Positions 15,768 to 24,350 of a stretch of DNA of 38,863 nt are shown here, in pieces. Every line of letters starts with the position of its first letter. Positions within the stretch are counted from its first letter, which is position 1. The notes below the pieces were generated by a model. That model was not told the DNA's origin. It was given only the letters and a program-made list of their open reading frames with translations, and searched no databases. The stretch is from contig CAZVKB010000013.1 of assembly GCA_964627505.1 (NCBI GenBank), positions 1-38,863 of the forward strand. The letters are read 5' to 3'. The DNA is from JACJWR01 sp964627505. GTDB taxonomy: Bacteria; Actinomycetota; Actinomycetes; S36-B12; UBA10799. Made by a program: the position numbers and the translations under genes.

Positions 15768-16439
15768 ATGACAGTGCACGCGGACACCCCGATCCGGGTC
15801 TTCCTGCTCGACGATCATGAAGTCGTGCGCCGTGGGTTGGCCGAGTTGCTCAGCCTGGAGTCCGATATCGAGGTGGTGGGGGAATCGGGCACCGCGCAGG
15901 ATGCCATCCCCCGGATTCGCGCGACCCGGCCCGATGTCGCGGTGCTCGACGTGCGGCTGCCCGACGGCAGTGGGGTGGAAGTGTGCCGCACCGTGCGCAG
16001 CCAGAACCCGCAAGTGCAAGCCTTAATGCTGACCTCTTATGCCGATGACGAAGCGCTATTTGATTCGATCATGGCCGGCGCCGCCGGCTACTGCTTGAAG
16101 GACATCCGCGGTCACGACCTCGTCGACGCGATTCGCAGTGTGGCCGCAGGGAAGTCGCTGCTCGACCCGGTCGCCACCTCCCGGGTGCTGGCCAAGCTTC
16201 GGGGGAGTCAGGAGCACGACCATCGCCTGGCTGCACTCACCGGTCAGGAGCGCCGGATTTTGGAACTCATCGGCGAGGGCTTGACCAACCGCCAGATCGG
16301 TGAGCGGATGCATCTGGCGGAGAAGACTGTGAAGAACTACGTCAGTTCCCTACTGGCCAAGTTGGGGATGGCGCGTCGGACACAAGCGGCCGCGTTCGTA
16401 GTCCGACTCCAGGATGGACGGCCCTCGCCCTATCCGTAA
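15768..16439 (+). CDS. NarL/LuxR-family response regulator, DosR/DevR-like
   Basis: The 223-residue protein has a receiver domain (about 9-125) with the acidic pair D15-D16, the phospho-acceptor D61 in VAVLDVRLPDG, S90 and K111 (GYCLKDIRG). The DNA-binding helix-turn-helix (about 155-215) starts LTGQERRILELIGEGLTNRQI. The receiver and the helix-turn-helix both closely follow DosR/DevR of mycobacteria, the hypoxia and nitric-oxide responder. The gene runs tail-to-tail with a DosS-like kinase gene, with 7 nt between stop codons, so the pair is adjacent but not co-transcribed. Two DosR-like boxes lie upstream of cydA, which makes the cyd operon the likely target (inference). Confidence 0.88.
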   Translation: MTVHADTPIRVFLLDDHEVVRRGLAELLSLESDIEVVGESGTAQDAIPRIRATRPDVAVLDVRLPDGSGVEVCRTVRSQNPQVQALMLTSYADDEALFDSIMAGAAGYCLKDIRGHDLVDAIRSVAAGKSLLDPVATSRVLAKLRGSQEHDHRLAALTGQERRILELIGEGLTNRQIGERMHLAEKTVKNYVSSLLAKLGMARRTQAAAFVVRLQDGRPSPYP

Positions 16440-16446
16440 ACCGCGC

Positions 16447-18132
16447 CTATTCCGCTTGCAGGGGTGCTTGCCAGGTCAACAGCAAGCCGCCCAAGTGACT
16501 TGTGCCTACCTGACTGACTCCACCCAAAACCCTCGCTCGACCCTCCAGATTCGCCAGGCCGGACATTCTGGGCAGGCCCTCGGCCGGCAATCCGCAGCCG
16601 TCGTCCGCAACGGTCAATCGCAGTAATTGGTCGTGCGCCGAAACCGCCACTTCAATCCGCGTACAACCGGAATGGCGCAGAGCATTGCTCACACCTTCAC
16701 GCACGGCTGCCACCAGATTGACGGCAAGTTCCGAGTTCACCACCGCATCGACCGGGCCGCTGAAGGACACACTGGGCTTCGGGCGTCGCCCCATTCCGGC
16801 ACGCTCCACTTCGGCCAACACGCGCGCTCGCACGCTCACCCAGCTGGGTTCATCGCCGATTTCGGTCAGGTCGAAGATCGTTGTGCGGATCTCCTTGATC
16901 GTCCCGTCCAATTCGTCAACAGCGCGATCAAGCCGCTCCGCCACGATAGGCGGCAACTCAGCCAGCCGGGCTGCGCCTTGCAGCATCATGCCGGTGGCGA
17001 ACAGGCGCTGAATCACCAGATCATGCAGGTCCCGGGCGATCCGGTCGCGCTCTTCAAAAATCGCCAACCGTTCCCGTTCGCTGCGTTCGAGATCGAAGAG
17101 CAAAGCCACCGCCGTCTGGCGCGCAAACGCCTCTGCCAGTTCGGTTTCGATATCCGAGAAGGCGTAGTCGTCGGCGAAGCGCGCCAAAGCCAGCACGCCG
17201 ATCACGTGGCCACCCGCGTTCAGCGGCAATGCGAGGCAGGGTCCCAGCACCTGTCGCGCCACGTCGTTGAGCATCGGTTCATCGGCCACCACGGTCTCGC
17301 CGGTGGTAAACGCTGCGGCGATCGCACCATTGGTGTGTACAGGGGAATGGGTGAGTTCCGCCAGTTCGGCAAAAACCTGATCATCGGTGAGCTGTCGCGC
17401 CCGCGAAAGCGCCCACTGTCGGCGTGGATCGCGATGCCCGGGCGGTGCTGTCACCACGGCATGCAGCACCAATCGTTCGCTGGTATCCGGCACCGCCAAA
17501 ATCGACACTGCGGCGGAGCTGAGTTGCCAGGCGCGGCGGGCGATATTTTCCGCCACAATCTCCGGCTCCACCTCGGAGAGTACGAGCGTGTCGATCTCTG
17601 TGACCGACTCCTGCCACTTCTGGCGCTGCTGACTCAGGCCATACATGCGGGCATTTGCCAACGCTACGCCTGCCGCGCCGGCCAGCGACATCACCAATCG
17701 CTCATCCTCGTCGGAGAACGAGCCTTCCCGCTTGTCGGCGATGTACAGATTTCCGTAGACCCGACCCCCCACAAGGACGGGCACGCCCAAAAACGACCGC
17801 ATCACCGGATGTCCAGCGGGGAATCCCGTGGACTGCGGATGGGCCGCCACATCGGGGACTCGCACCGGATCGGTCTGGTGCATGAGGGTTCCCAGCACGC
17901 CGTGGCCCTGTGGCAAGCGCCCGATCGCCGTGACGGTGTCGTCGTCCACGCCCACATGGACAAACCGACTCAGCCGCCCGTTCGGTCCCAAGACCCCGAG
18001 AGCGGCAAACTCCGCATCCACCAGGTCGGCGGCGATCCGAACAATTCTGGTCAGAGCCTCATCAAGTTCCAGCCCATCGGCAACCGCCACCACTGCATCA
18101 AGCAGCGCATTCTGCGAGGTGGGGTCGGTCAT
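16447..18132 (-). CDS. GAF-domain sensor histidine kinase, DosS/DevS-like
   Basis: The 561-residue soluble kinase has two GAF domains (about 10-160 and 185-345), a HisKA_3 dimerisation domain with the phospho-accepting H370 (RDLHDLVIQRLFA), and an HATPase domain (N-box NALRHSG, G1 box VADDGCGLP). This is the domain order of DosS/DosT. The first GAF keeps the stretch GFPAGHPVMRSFLGVPV. Its H108 appears to match the haem-ligating histidine of mycobacterial DosS (aligned from memory), so an O2/NO/CO or redox sensor is expected. The ATG overlaps the cydC stop (ATGA), placing the kinase at the end of the cytochrome bd operon. The partner is the convergent response regulator. Confidence 0.88.
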   Translation of the reverse strand: MTDPTSQNALLDAVVAVADGLELDEALTRIVRIAADLVDAEFAALGVLGPNGRLSRFVHVGVDDDTVTAIGRLPQGHGVLGTLMHQTDPVRVPDVAAHPQSTGFPAGHPVMRSFLGVPVLVGGRVYGNLYIADKREGSFSDEDERLVMSLAGAAGVALANARMYGLSQQRQKWQESVTEIDTLVLSEVEPEIVAENIARRAWQLSSAAVSILAVPDTSERLVLHAVVTAPPGHRDPRRQWALSRARQLTDDQVFAELAELTHSPVHTNGAIAAAFTTGETVVADEPMLNDVARQVLGPCLALPLNAGGHVIGVLALARFADDYAFSDIETELAEAFARQTAVALLFDLERSERERLAIFEERDRIARDLHDLVIQRLFATGMMLQGAARLAELPPIVAERLDRAVDELDGTIKEIRTTIFDLTEIGDEPSWVSVRARVLAEVERAGMGRRPKPSVSFSGPVDAVVNSELAVNLVAAVREGVSNALRHSGCTRIEVAVSAHDQLLRLTVADDGCGLPAEGLPRMSGLANLEGRARVLGGVSQVGTSHLGGLLLTWQAPLQAE

Positions 18133-19910
18133 GGGGTGCGCTCCTGACCAGTGTCGGTTGCAGCAGCGTCGCCGCGGGTCGGAGAAATGGCCACGATTTG
18201 ATCAGCCTGCTCGGCGTCGTCGGGATGATGGGTGATGAGCAGCGTTGCAGTGTGTGCAGTGGCAGCGCGGACATCGGCAAGTAGTTCGGCTGCTGTCACG
18301 GGATCAAGGTGCTCGGTGGGTTCGTCGAGCACGAGTACCTCGAAATCTGCCAGCAGGGCTCGGGCGAGCGCCAGGCGCTGGCGTTGGCCACCCGAGAGTG
18401 CGTCGCCGTGCGCGCCGACCGGGGTCTGCAGACCCATCGGTTGGGACCGCACCCAGTCCCCGAGCCGAGCTTGGTCCAGCGCCCGCCACACCTGTGCTTC
18501 GGTAGCCGAACGCCGGGCCAGGCGCAGATTCTCTTCGATGCTGGTGTCGAAAACATGGGCATCTTGGGTGCAGGAACCGATCACAGTGCGCACCTGATCG
18601 GAGTCCAGATCGCGCAATTCGGCCCCGTCTAGCTGCACTGAACCCGAATAATCGAGGAACCGTTCCAACACGGCGTCCACCGTCGACTTGCCAGAGCCGG
18701 AGGGTCCCACCAACGCGACTGTCTCACCCGTGCGCAGCGTCATCGACAAACCCGACAGGGCATCTTGCTCGTCATCGGCGTCCGGATACCGAGCCGACAG
18801 ATCAGCGATCTTCACAGTCCGGCTGCCGTCCGCCGAGGCTGCCGGCAACGGCGCAGGTCTGGCCGCTTCGTGCACAGCTGGCGCAGCATCGGTAAGTTCA
18901 AACACACGCTGGGCTGACGAGCGCACCCGCAGGTACGTCAGCGCAGCGGTCGGCAAGTTCACCACCGACTCGTACGCGGCGAGCGGCAGTAACAACACGA
19001 CCGCCAAGTTGACACCCGAGAGTTCGCCACTGCGGACAGCCGGTACTGCGAAGAGGATCGCACCGATCACCGCAGCCCCCTGGGCAGCGGCACCGAGCGC
19101 AGCGGCGAGGCCAGCCGCTACCGAACTGCGCGACTGCACCGCCGTGAGTTCGGCATCCGTCGCCCGCACATTGGCCACCATGCGCGATGTTGCCCCGCTG
19201 GCCACGATGTCCGCCGCGCCGGCGAACATGTCGACGACCTCCGCGGACATCCGCCCCTGCACCGGCGCCAGGCGGGTGGCCGCGCGAGCCCCCGCCCAAA
19301 TCGTGATCCACGGCACCACCAGCCCACCCACCAGCAGTGCCACGGCCAACACTGCACCTGCACCCGGCAGCAACCACGCGGCCAAAGCCACCGAGGCGGC
19401 GCCCACGAGCAAACCCGACAAGGCGGGCACCAACACCCGCAACGACAAGTCCTGCACGGCATCCACATCCGAGACGAGCCGGCTCAACAAGTCGCCACGT
19501 CGATACGGGCGTAGCGCCACCGGTCCGTTGGCGGCCAGTCGGGTGTAGATCGCCACCCGCATATCGGTGAGTGTGCGGAAAGCCGCATCGTGACTCACCA
19601 GCCGTTCGGCATACCGAAACACCGCCCGGCCCAGCCCAAAGGCCCGCACTGAGACGATGGCGATTTGCAGGTACAGGATGGGCGGCTGCTCAGAGGCCCG
19701 CGAGATCAACCATGCACTCGTGGCGAGCAAACCCACACTGCTGCCGATGGCCAGCGCCCCCAGCAACGAGGCCAGCAGCAACCGCCACGTCACCGGCCGC
19801 GACAGCGTCATCAAGCGGGCCATCGGCCGCGCTGCGTTTCCGGGCGCGCTGGAAATGTGCACGGTTCCGGGCGCCGGAGGTGCGAATTCCTGCGCGCTCG
19901 ACGTGGTCAC
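18129..19910 (-). CDS. cydC: CydC, subunit of the CydDC thiol-reductant ABC exporter
   Basis: The 593-residue fused membrane/ATPase protein has a type-1 exporter membrane domain (about 30-330) and a complete ATPase. Motifs are Walker A VGPSGSGKST (K408), signature LSGGQRQRLALARAL, Walker B VLVLDEPTEHLD and H-loop LLITHH. With CydD it forms the heterodimer that exports cysteine/glutathione or haem and is needed to assemble cytochrome bd (family knowledge). Its ATG overlaps the cydD stop by 4 nt and its stop overlaps the kinase start by 4 nt, so all three are translationally coupled. A His/Pro-containing N-terminal stretch of about 28 residues precedes the first helix. Confidence 0.92.
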   Translation of the reverse strand: MTTSSAQEFAPPAPGTVHISSAPGNAARPMARLMTLSRPVTWRLLLASLLGALAIGSSVGLLATSAWLISRASEQPPILYLQIAIVSVRAFGLGRAVFRYAERLVSHDAAFRTLTDMRVAIYTRLAANGPVALRPYRRGDLLSRLVSDVDAVQDLSLRVLVPALSGLLVGAASVALAAWLLPGAGAVLAVALLVGGLVVPWITIWAGARAATRLAPVQGRMSAEVVDMFAGAADIVASGATSRMVANVRATDAELTAVQSRSSVAAGLAAALGAAAQGAAVIGAILFAVPAVRSGELSGVNLAVVLLLPLAAYESVVNLPTAALTYLRVRSSAQRVFELTDAAPAVHEAARPAPLPAASADGSRTVKIADLSARYPDADDEQDALSGLSMTLRTGETVALVGPSGSGKSTVDAVLERFLDYSGSVQLDGAELRDLDSDQVRTVIGSCTQDAHVFDTSIEENLRLARRSATEAQVWRALDQARLGDWVRSQPMGLQTPVGAHGDALSGGQRQRLALARALLADFEVLVLDEPTEHLDPVTAAELLADVRAATAHTATLLITHHPDDAEQADQIVAISPTRGDAAATDTGQERTP

Positions 19911-21613
19911 GTTGCCACCCCGTCGGGTTGGAGATCCGGGCGGTCGTCGCGCTCGCCAACCGGGTCATGGTCCGGTGACGTCACAGTGATGACCTCATCG
20001 GCGAACGCCACGAGCGTCGGCCGGTGCGCCACAAGCACCACGGTGCGCCCGGCACTATGAGCGCGGACCGCTGCCAAAACGTCGGCTTCTGTGGCCACAT
20101 CCAACGCCGCTGTGGGCTCGTCCAGCAGCAAGAGCGGCGCGCCCCGCAGCAGGGCCCGAGCCAGGGCAACGCGCCGGGCTTGCCCGACACTCAACGCCCG
20201 ACCACCTTCACCCAACGGTGTGTTCAAACCTTCCGGCAACGACGCCACCAAGTCCGCCAACCCCGCATCTGCCAGTGCAGTGTGGATGCGCTTGTCATCG
20301 GCATCTGGACTGCCCAGCGCCACATTCTCCCGCAAGCTCATCGACAGCAAGCGCGGACGCTGAGGGACGTATCCGATCTTTGCCCGCCAGGCGTCAGGAT
20401 CGAGTTCCGACAATGCCACATCGCCCACCCGCACCTCCCCCGCATCCGGTGCCACAAAGCCCAGCAGGACAGCCAGCATGGTGCTTTTGCCACACCCTGA
20501 TGGCCCCACCACCGCGGTGATGCGCCCCGGTGCGAACTGGAAGTTAGCATCCGTGAGGGCTGGCCCCGCCCGCCCCGGATACGTCACCTGCACGTCGCGG
20601 AAGGTCACGGGCACCGCTGCCGGATTGGGAATGTCGGTGCGCGTGCCGGTTGTCGGCAGCGGGGTATCGAGCACGTCAAAGACTTTCTCAGCCGCCCCCA
20701 ACCCCTCCGCGGCAGCGTGGAAGTTCGCCCCCACCATCCGCAACGGCAGATACACCTCGGGGGCCAAAATCAGCACCACGAGTCCGGCATACAACGTGAA
20801 GGAACCGTTGACGAGGCGCAGCCCGATCGAAACCGCGATGATCGCCACACTCAGCGTTGCCAGCAACTCCAAGGCCAGCGACGACATGAAAGCCACCCGC
20901 AGCACCCGCAGCGTGGAGTGTCGATAGGCATCACCCACGCGCCGAATGCTGTCTGCCTGCGCCTTGGCGCGGCCAAACACCGCTAATGTCGGCAGCCCAG
21001 CCACCACGTCGAGAAAATGACCGCTGAGCACGCCGAGTGTGCGCCATTGTCGATCGATCCGACTCTGGGTGTACTTGCCGATGAGCACCATGAACACCGG
21101 GATCAGCGGAATGGTCAAGGCCACGATCACCGCAGCGAGCACATCCTGGGTGAGGATCGCCACTCCGCCGATGATCGGCACGGTGACTGCGAGCACCAAC
21201 ATCGGCAGGTACTTGGCGAAGTAGGCATCCAAAGCATCGATACCCCGGGTGGCCAAATTGGCCAGTCGGCCCTCTCCGCGCCCAGCCAGCCACACGGGGC
21301 CCAATCGCATGGAGTGTTCCACCAAGGCTGTGCGCAACTGGCTCTTGGCCTGTGCAGCCGAGGCGTAGGCTGCGCGTTCCCCCAGGTAACTCAGGACCAC
21401 TCGGCCTGCCACCACCCCCACGAGCACCCAGACTGCCGGCATGACGTCGTCGAGTGTGGCGCCCTCCTGAAACACCGAAACGATGATCCCCGCAAGGGCG
21501 AACGCCTGCGCCACGGCCAGCAGGGCGATCCCGGTGCCGATGGCCACGCTGGCTACCAGGAAGCGCCGCGTGATCCGTGCGTATCGCAGCAGGCGTGGAT
21601 CAAGTGGGCGCAC
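19907..21613 (-). CDS. cydD: CydD, subunit of the CydDC thiol-reductant ABC exporter
   Basis: The 568-residue protein has a membrane domain (about 15-310) and an ATPase with Walker A VGPSGCGKST (K376), Q-loop YVPQR, Walker B LLLLDEPTAALD and H-loop VLVAHR. The signature is LSVGQARRVALARAL, with valine instead of the first glycine of LSGGQ. This is a mild departure that may mark one weaker ATP site in the heterodimer. It partners CydC, encoded directly downstream with a 4-nt overlap. It is separated from cydB by 96 bp holding a strong hairpin. No ATG upstream of 21613 fits better. Confidence 0.92.
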   Translation of the reverse strand: MRPLDPRLLRYARITRRFLVASVAIGTGIALLAVAQAFALAGIIVSVFQEGATLDDVMPAVWVLVGVVAGRVVLSYLGERAAYASAAQAKSQLRTALVEHSMRLGPVWLAGRGEGRLANLATRGIDALDAYFAKYLPMLVLAVTVPIIGGVAILTQDVLAAVIVALTIPLIPVFMVLIGKYTQSRIDRQWRTLGVLSGHFLDVVAGLPTLAVFGRAKAQADSIRRVGDAYRHSTLRVLRVAFMSSLALELLATLSVAIIAVSIGLRLVNGSFTLYAGLVVLILAPEVYLPLRMVGANFHAAAEGLGAAEKVFDVLDTPLPTTGTRTDIPNPAAVPVTFRDVQVTYPGRAGPALTDANFQFAPGRITAVVGPSGCGKSTMLAVLLGFVAPDAGEVRVGDVALSELDPDAWRAKIGYVPQRPRLLSMSLRENVALGSPDADDKRIHTALADAGLADLVASLPEGLNTPLGEGGRALSVGQARRVALARALLRGAPLLLLDEPTAALDVATEADVLAAVRAHSAGRTVVLVAHRPTLVAFADEVITVTSPDHDPVGERDDRPDLQPDGVAT

Positions 21614-21643
21614 GGACTAACGCTACAAGCAGACGTACAGATG

Positions 21644-21682
21644 CGCGACGGCCCGCCTGCGGGTGGCAGACGGGCCGTCGCG
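21644..21682 (-). terminator. Strong hairpin between cydB and cydD
   Basis: CGCGACGGCCCG (21644-21655) and CGGGCCGTCGCG (21671-21682) are perfectly complementary over 12 bp with a 15-nt loop. It lies inside the cyd operon and no U-run follows on the minus strand. It may be a partial terminator, an RNA-processing site or a stabiliser of the cydAB message. Confidence 0.5.
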
Positions 21683-21709
21683 AAATCACACTCCTCGACC
21701 GGGGCGTGG

Positions 21710-22804
21710 CTACTTGCTAGTTGCCCCAGCCTTGGCCGCCTCGGCAGCAGCTTCGGCCTCGTGTGGGAAGTCCAACGAACCTTCGTGTGGGTTCGGGATA
21801 TCCGAAGCCGACACCCGCTTGCGGAACACCCAGTACGTCCACGCTTGGTACGCCAGCACGATCGGCACGAAGATCACAGCCACGATCGTCATGATCTTCA
21901 AGGTGTAGGGCGTCGATGACGCGTTGGTGATGGTCAAGGTGGCCGCCGGGTTGGTCGACGATGGCATCACGTTCGGGAAGAGCACGGCGAACAGGAAACT
22001 CACTGCGCCCACCATGGTGAGCGCGGAGAAGAAGAACGCCCAACCTTCCTTCTTGATGAAGTTCATCGCGATCGCAGCCACCCACGACGCGGCACCCACG
22101 AGCACCAGCACCCAGGTCCAGGCCTTGTCGGAGTAGGCCAACTGCGTCCACAGCAGGAACACCACCGCGAAGACCGCCGCCACCAGACCGGACTTCACCG
22201 CGAACTTCTGCGAGCGCTCTTGAATTTCGCCAGACGTCTTCAGCGCCAGGAACACGGCACCGTGGGTGAGGAAGAGCAGGAAAGTCGTGAGACCGCCGAC
22301 GAGTGCGTACGGGTTGAGCAGGTTGAAGAACCCGCCGGTGTAAAGGAATCCGGCACCCATGGTCGCGTTTGGTTCGATCGGCACACCGCGCACGATGTTG
22401 GCGAATGCCACACCCCACAGCAGCGAAGGCAGGAACGATGCGATCGGAATCGCGATGTCCCAGCGCGCCCGCCACTTGGCCGACGATCGCTTGCTGCGGT
22501 ATTCGAACGACACCCCGCGCACGATCAGTGCCATCAGGATGATGAACAGCGGCAGGTAGAAGCCCGAGAACAACGTGGCATACCACTCGGGGAAGGCCGC
22601 AAAGGTCGCGCCACCGGCGACCAGCAACCACACCTCGTTACCGTCCCAGACCGGACCCAGGGTGGTGAGGATGGCCCGTCGCTCGCCTTCGTTCTTGCCG
22701 ATCACCGGCAACAGCATGCCGACTCCGAAGTCAAACCCTTCGAGTAAGAAGTAGCCGCACCAGAGCACTGCGATGAGGATGAACCAGACCGTTGTGAGTT
22801 CCAT
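21710..22804 (-). CDS. cydB: Cytochrome bd ubiquinol/menaquinol oxidase subunit II
   Basis: The 364-residue membrane protein has about eight to nine hydrophobic segments. It begins with the usual CydB N-terminus (W-F-I-L-I-A-V-L-W-C-G-Y-F-L-L-E-G-F-D-F-G, residues 8-28) and has the conserved GPVWDGNEVWLLVAGGATFAAFP-like stretch at 50-73. CydB pairs with CydA to hold the oxidase in the cytoplasmic membrane. The ATG at 22804 follows an AGGAGAAGG Shine-Dalgarno sequence and lies 18 nt after cydA. The C-terminal 20 residues are Ala/Lys-rich and cytoplasmic. Confidence 0.95.
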   Translation of the reverse strand: MELTTVWFILIAVLWCGYFLLEGFDFGVGMLLPVIGKNEGERRAILTTLGPVWDGNEVWLLVAGGATFAAFPEWYATLFSGFYLPLFIILMALIVRGVSFEYRSKRSSAKWRARWDIAIPIASFLPSLLWGVAFANIVRGVPIEPNATMGAGFLYTGGFFNLLNPYALVGGLTTFLLFLTHGAVFLALKTSGEIQERSQKFAVKSGLVAAVFAVVFLLWTQLAYSDKAWTWVLVLVGAASWVAAIAMNFIKKEGWAFFFSALTMVGAVSFLFAVLFPNVMPSSTNPAATLTITNASSTPYTLKIMTIVAVIFVPIVLAYQAWTYWVFRKRVSASDIPNPHEGSLDFPHEAEAAAEAAKAGATSK

Positions 22805-22822
22805 GATCCTTCTCCTATGCCC

Positions 22823-24241
22823 TTAGTAGGTGACCGACAGTTGGCGGTCGGGGGCGTCGGTGTCGTAGGGATCCTTCGGCACAATCTCCGGTGGTCCCAG
22901 TTTAATGGCCCGCAGCAGTAGTCCGACTTCGATGATGGCCAGCACCGCGTACAGGAGGGTGAAGACCACCACAGTTGTGACCACATATCCGGTACTCACC
23001 CCTGGCGAGACCCCCGCCGGAGTCTGCATCAGGCCGAAGACCACCCACGGTTGCCGACCCATCTCGGTGAAGATCCAGCCGGCTGCGGCCCCGAAGAGCG
23101 GCAGCAGCGGCATGATGATGGCGCCCCGAAGCATCCACTTCGACGTCGGGGTGCGGCCCTTGCGCGTGGCCCACAGTACGTAGATCGCGAAGAGGAAGGC
23201 CAACCCGCCGAGCCCGATCATCAACCGGAAGCCCCAGTAGGCCACAGGCACATAGGGGATGAAGTTGGTGTCGGGGATCAATTCGCTCTGCGCGAACTGC
23301 TCTTGGTACTGCGCCTGCAGGTTATTGATGCCCTGCACTTCGCCATCGATGCTGTGCGTGGCCAGCAATGACAGACCGTTGGGGATGTCAATGGAGAACA
23401 GGGGTTCCGAACCATCCAGCGTGCCGATGGTGAAGATCGAGAAAGGTGCCGGCGCAGAAGTTTCGTACAGCGCTTCGGCGGCAGCCATCTTCATGGGCTG
23501 CTGCTGGACCATCAGCGTGGCCTGGGAGTCGCCGGTGAAGCCCACGACCAGGAATGCGACGACCGAGGTGATCATGCCGAGTTTCAGGGTCGAGCGTGCC
23601 ATGTCCGCACTCTTGCCACGCATCAGCAGCCAGAGCGAGATTCCACCGACGAAGGCGCCGGCCACCAGAAACGCCGTTGAGATCACATGCGTAAAGGTGA
23701 TCACCGAAGTGTTCTGGAACAGCAACCGTCCGAAGTCGGTCATCTCTGCCCGGTTGGTCACCGGGTTGTACTCGTAGCCCACGGGGTGCTGCATGAAGGA
23801 GTTGGCGGCGAGGATGAAGTAAGCCGACAGCAGCGTGCCGGTGGCGGCCAACCAAATGGTGGCCAAGTGCAGTTTCTTCGGCAGGCGGTCCCAACCGAAA
23901 ATCCACAAACCGAGGAACGTGGACTCCAGGAAGAAGGCCAATAGCCCTTCCACCGCCAACGGCGCCCCAAACACGTCACCCACGAAGCGGGAGTAGTCCG
24001 ACCAGTTCATCCCAAACTGGAACTCCTGCACGATGCCGGTGACCACCCCCATGGCGAAGTTGATCAGGAACAGTTTCCCGAAGAATTTGGTCGCCCGAAG
24101 CCACTTCTCATTGCCGGAGCGGACCCACGCTGTCTGCATGCCAGCAACCAGGAAGGACAGTCCGATGGTGATGGGAACAAAGAAGAAGTGGTAGACGGTT
24201 GTGATGCCGAACTGCCACCGCGCGAAGTCGAGTGCATCCAT
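22823..24241 (-). CDS. cydA: Cytochrome bd ubiquinol/menaquinol oxidase subunit I
   Basis: The 472-residue subunit binds the three haems of the high-affinity, NO- and sulfide-tolerant terminal oxidase. H18 (VYHFFFVP) and H185 (TFTHVIS) match the haem b595 and b558 axial histidines, and M341 in FRLMIGLGG probably matches the b558 methionine. E98 and E106 lie in the conserved EGLLAFFLES proton-path helix, and GRQPW is present. The quinol-binding Q-loop is of the short type. This is the first gene of cydA-cydB-cydD-cydC-kinase. The 108-bp region before it has two DosR-like boxes and a possible TAGACA -10 on the minus strand near 24257-24262. Confidence 0.96.
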   Translation of the reverse strand: MDALDFARWQFGITTVYHFFFVPITIGLSFLVAGMQTAWVRSGNEKWLRATKFFGKLFLINFAMGVVTGIVQEFQFGMNWSDYSRFVGDVFGAPLAVEGLLAFFLESTFLGLWIFGWDRLPKKLHLATIWLAATGTLLSAYFILAANSFMQHPVGYEYNPVTNRAEMTDFGRLLFQNTSVITFTHVISTAFLVAGAFVGGISLWLLMRGKSADMARSTLKLGMITSVVAFLVVGFTGDSQATLMVQQQPMKMAAAEALYETSAPAPFSIFTIGTLDGSEPLFSIDIPNGLSLLATHSIDGEVQGINNLQAQYQEQFAQSELIPDTNFIPYVPVAYWGFRLMIGLGGLAFLFAIYVLWATRKGRTPTSKWMLRGAIIMPLLPLFGAAAGWIFTEMGRQPWVVFGLMQTPAGVSPGVSTGYVVTTVVVFTLLYAVLAIIEVGLLLRAIKLGPPEIVPKDPYDTDAPDRQLSVTY

Positions 24242-24298
24242 GCCTACATCGTTCCCTGTCTAGGGCCCGCAACCGGCTGCTATTGGTCCCTGCATCCT

Positions 24299-24312
24299 CG
24301 GACTTTCGACCC
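24299..24312. promoter_or_regulatory. DosR-like box 1 upstream of cydA
   Basis: CGGACTTTCGACCC matches 11 of 14 positions of the mycobacterial DosR core GGGACTWWAGTCCC (consensus recalled). Its centre is about 64 bp from the cydA ATG. Confidence 0.5.
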
Positions 24313-24320
24313 AATTTTCT

Positions 24321-24334
24321 GGGACCAAAGTCCT
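24321..24334. promoter_or_regulatory. DosR-like box 2 upstream of cydA
   Basis: GGGACCAAAGTCCT matches 12 of 14 positions of GGGACTWWAGTCCC. It is centred 22 bp, two helical turns, from box 1, so both boxes face the same side of the DNA. Confidence 0.6.
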
Positions 24335-24350
24335 GGGAACGCGTCAAGGC

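Noticed and set aside
16627..18147. A 506-codon plus-strand open frame opposite the sensor kinase
   Set aside because: Its product is Arg/His/Gln-rich without recognisable motifs, and the minus-strand frame encodes a complete GAF-GAF-HisKA_3 kinase. It is a high-G+C shadow frame.
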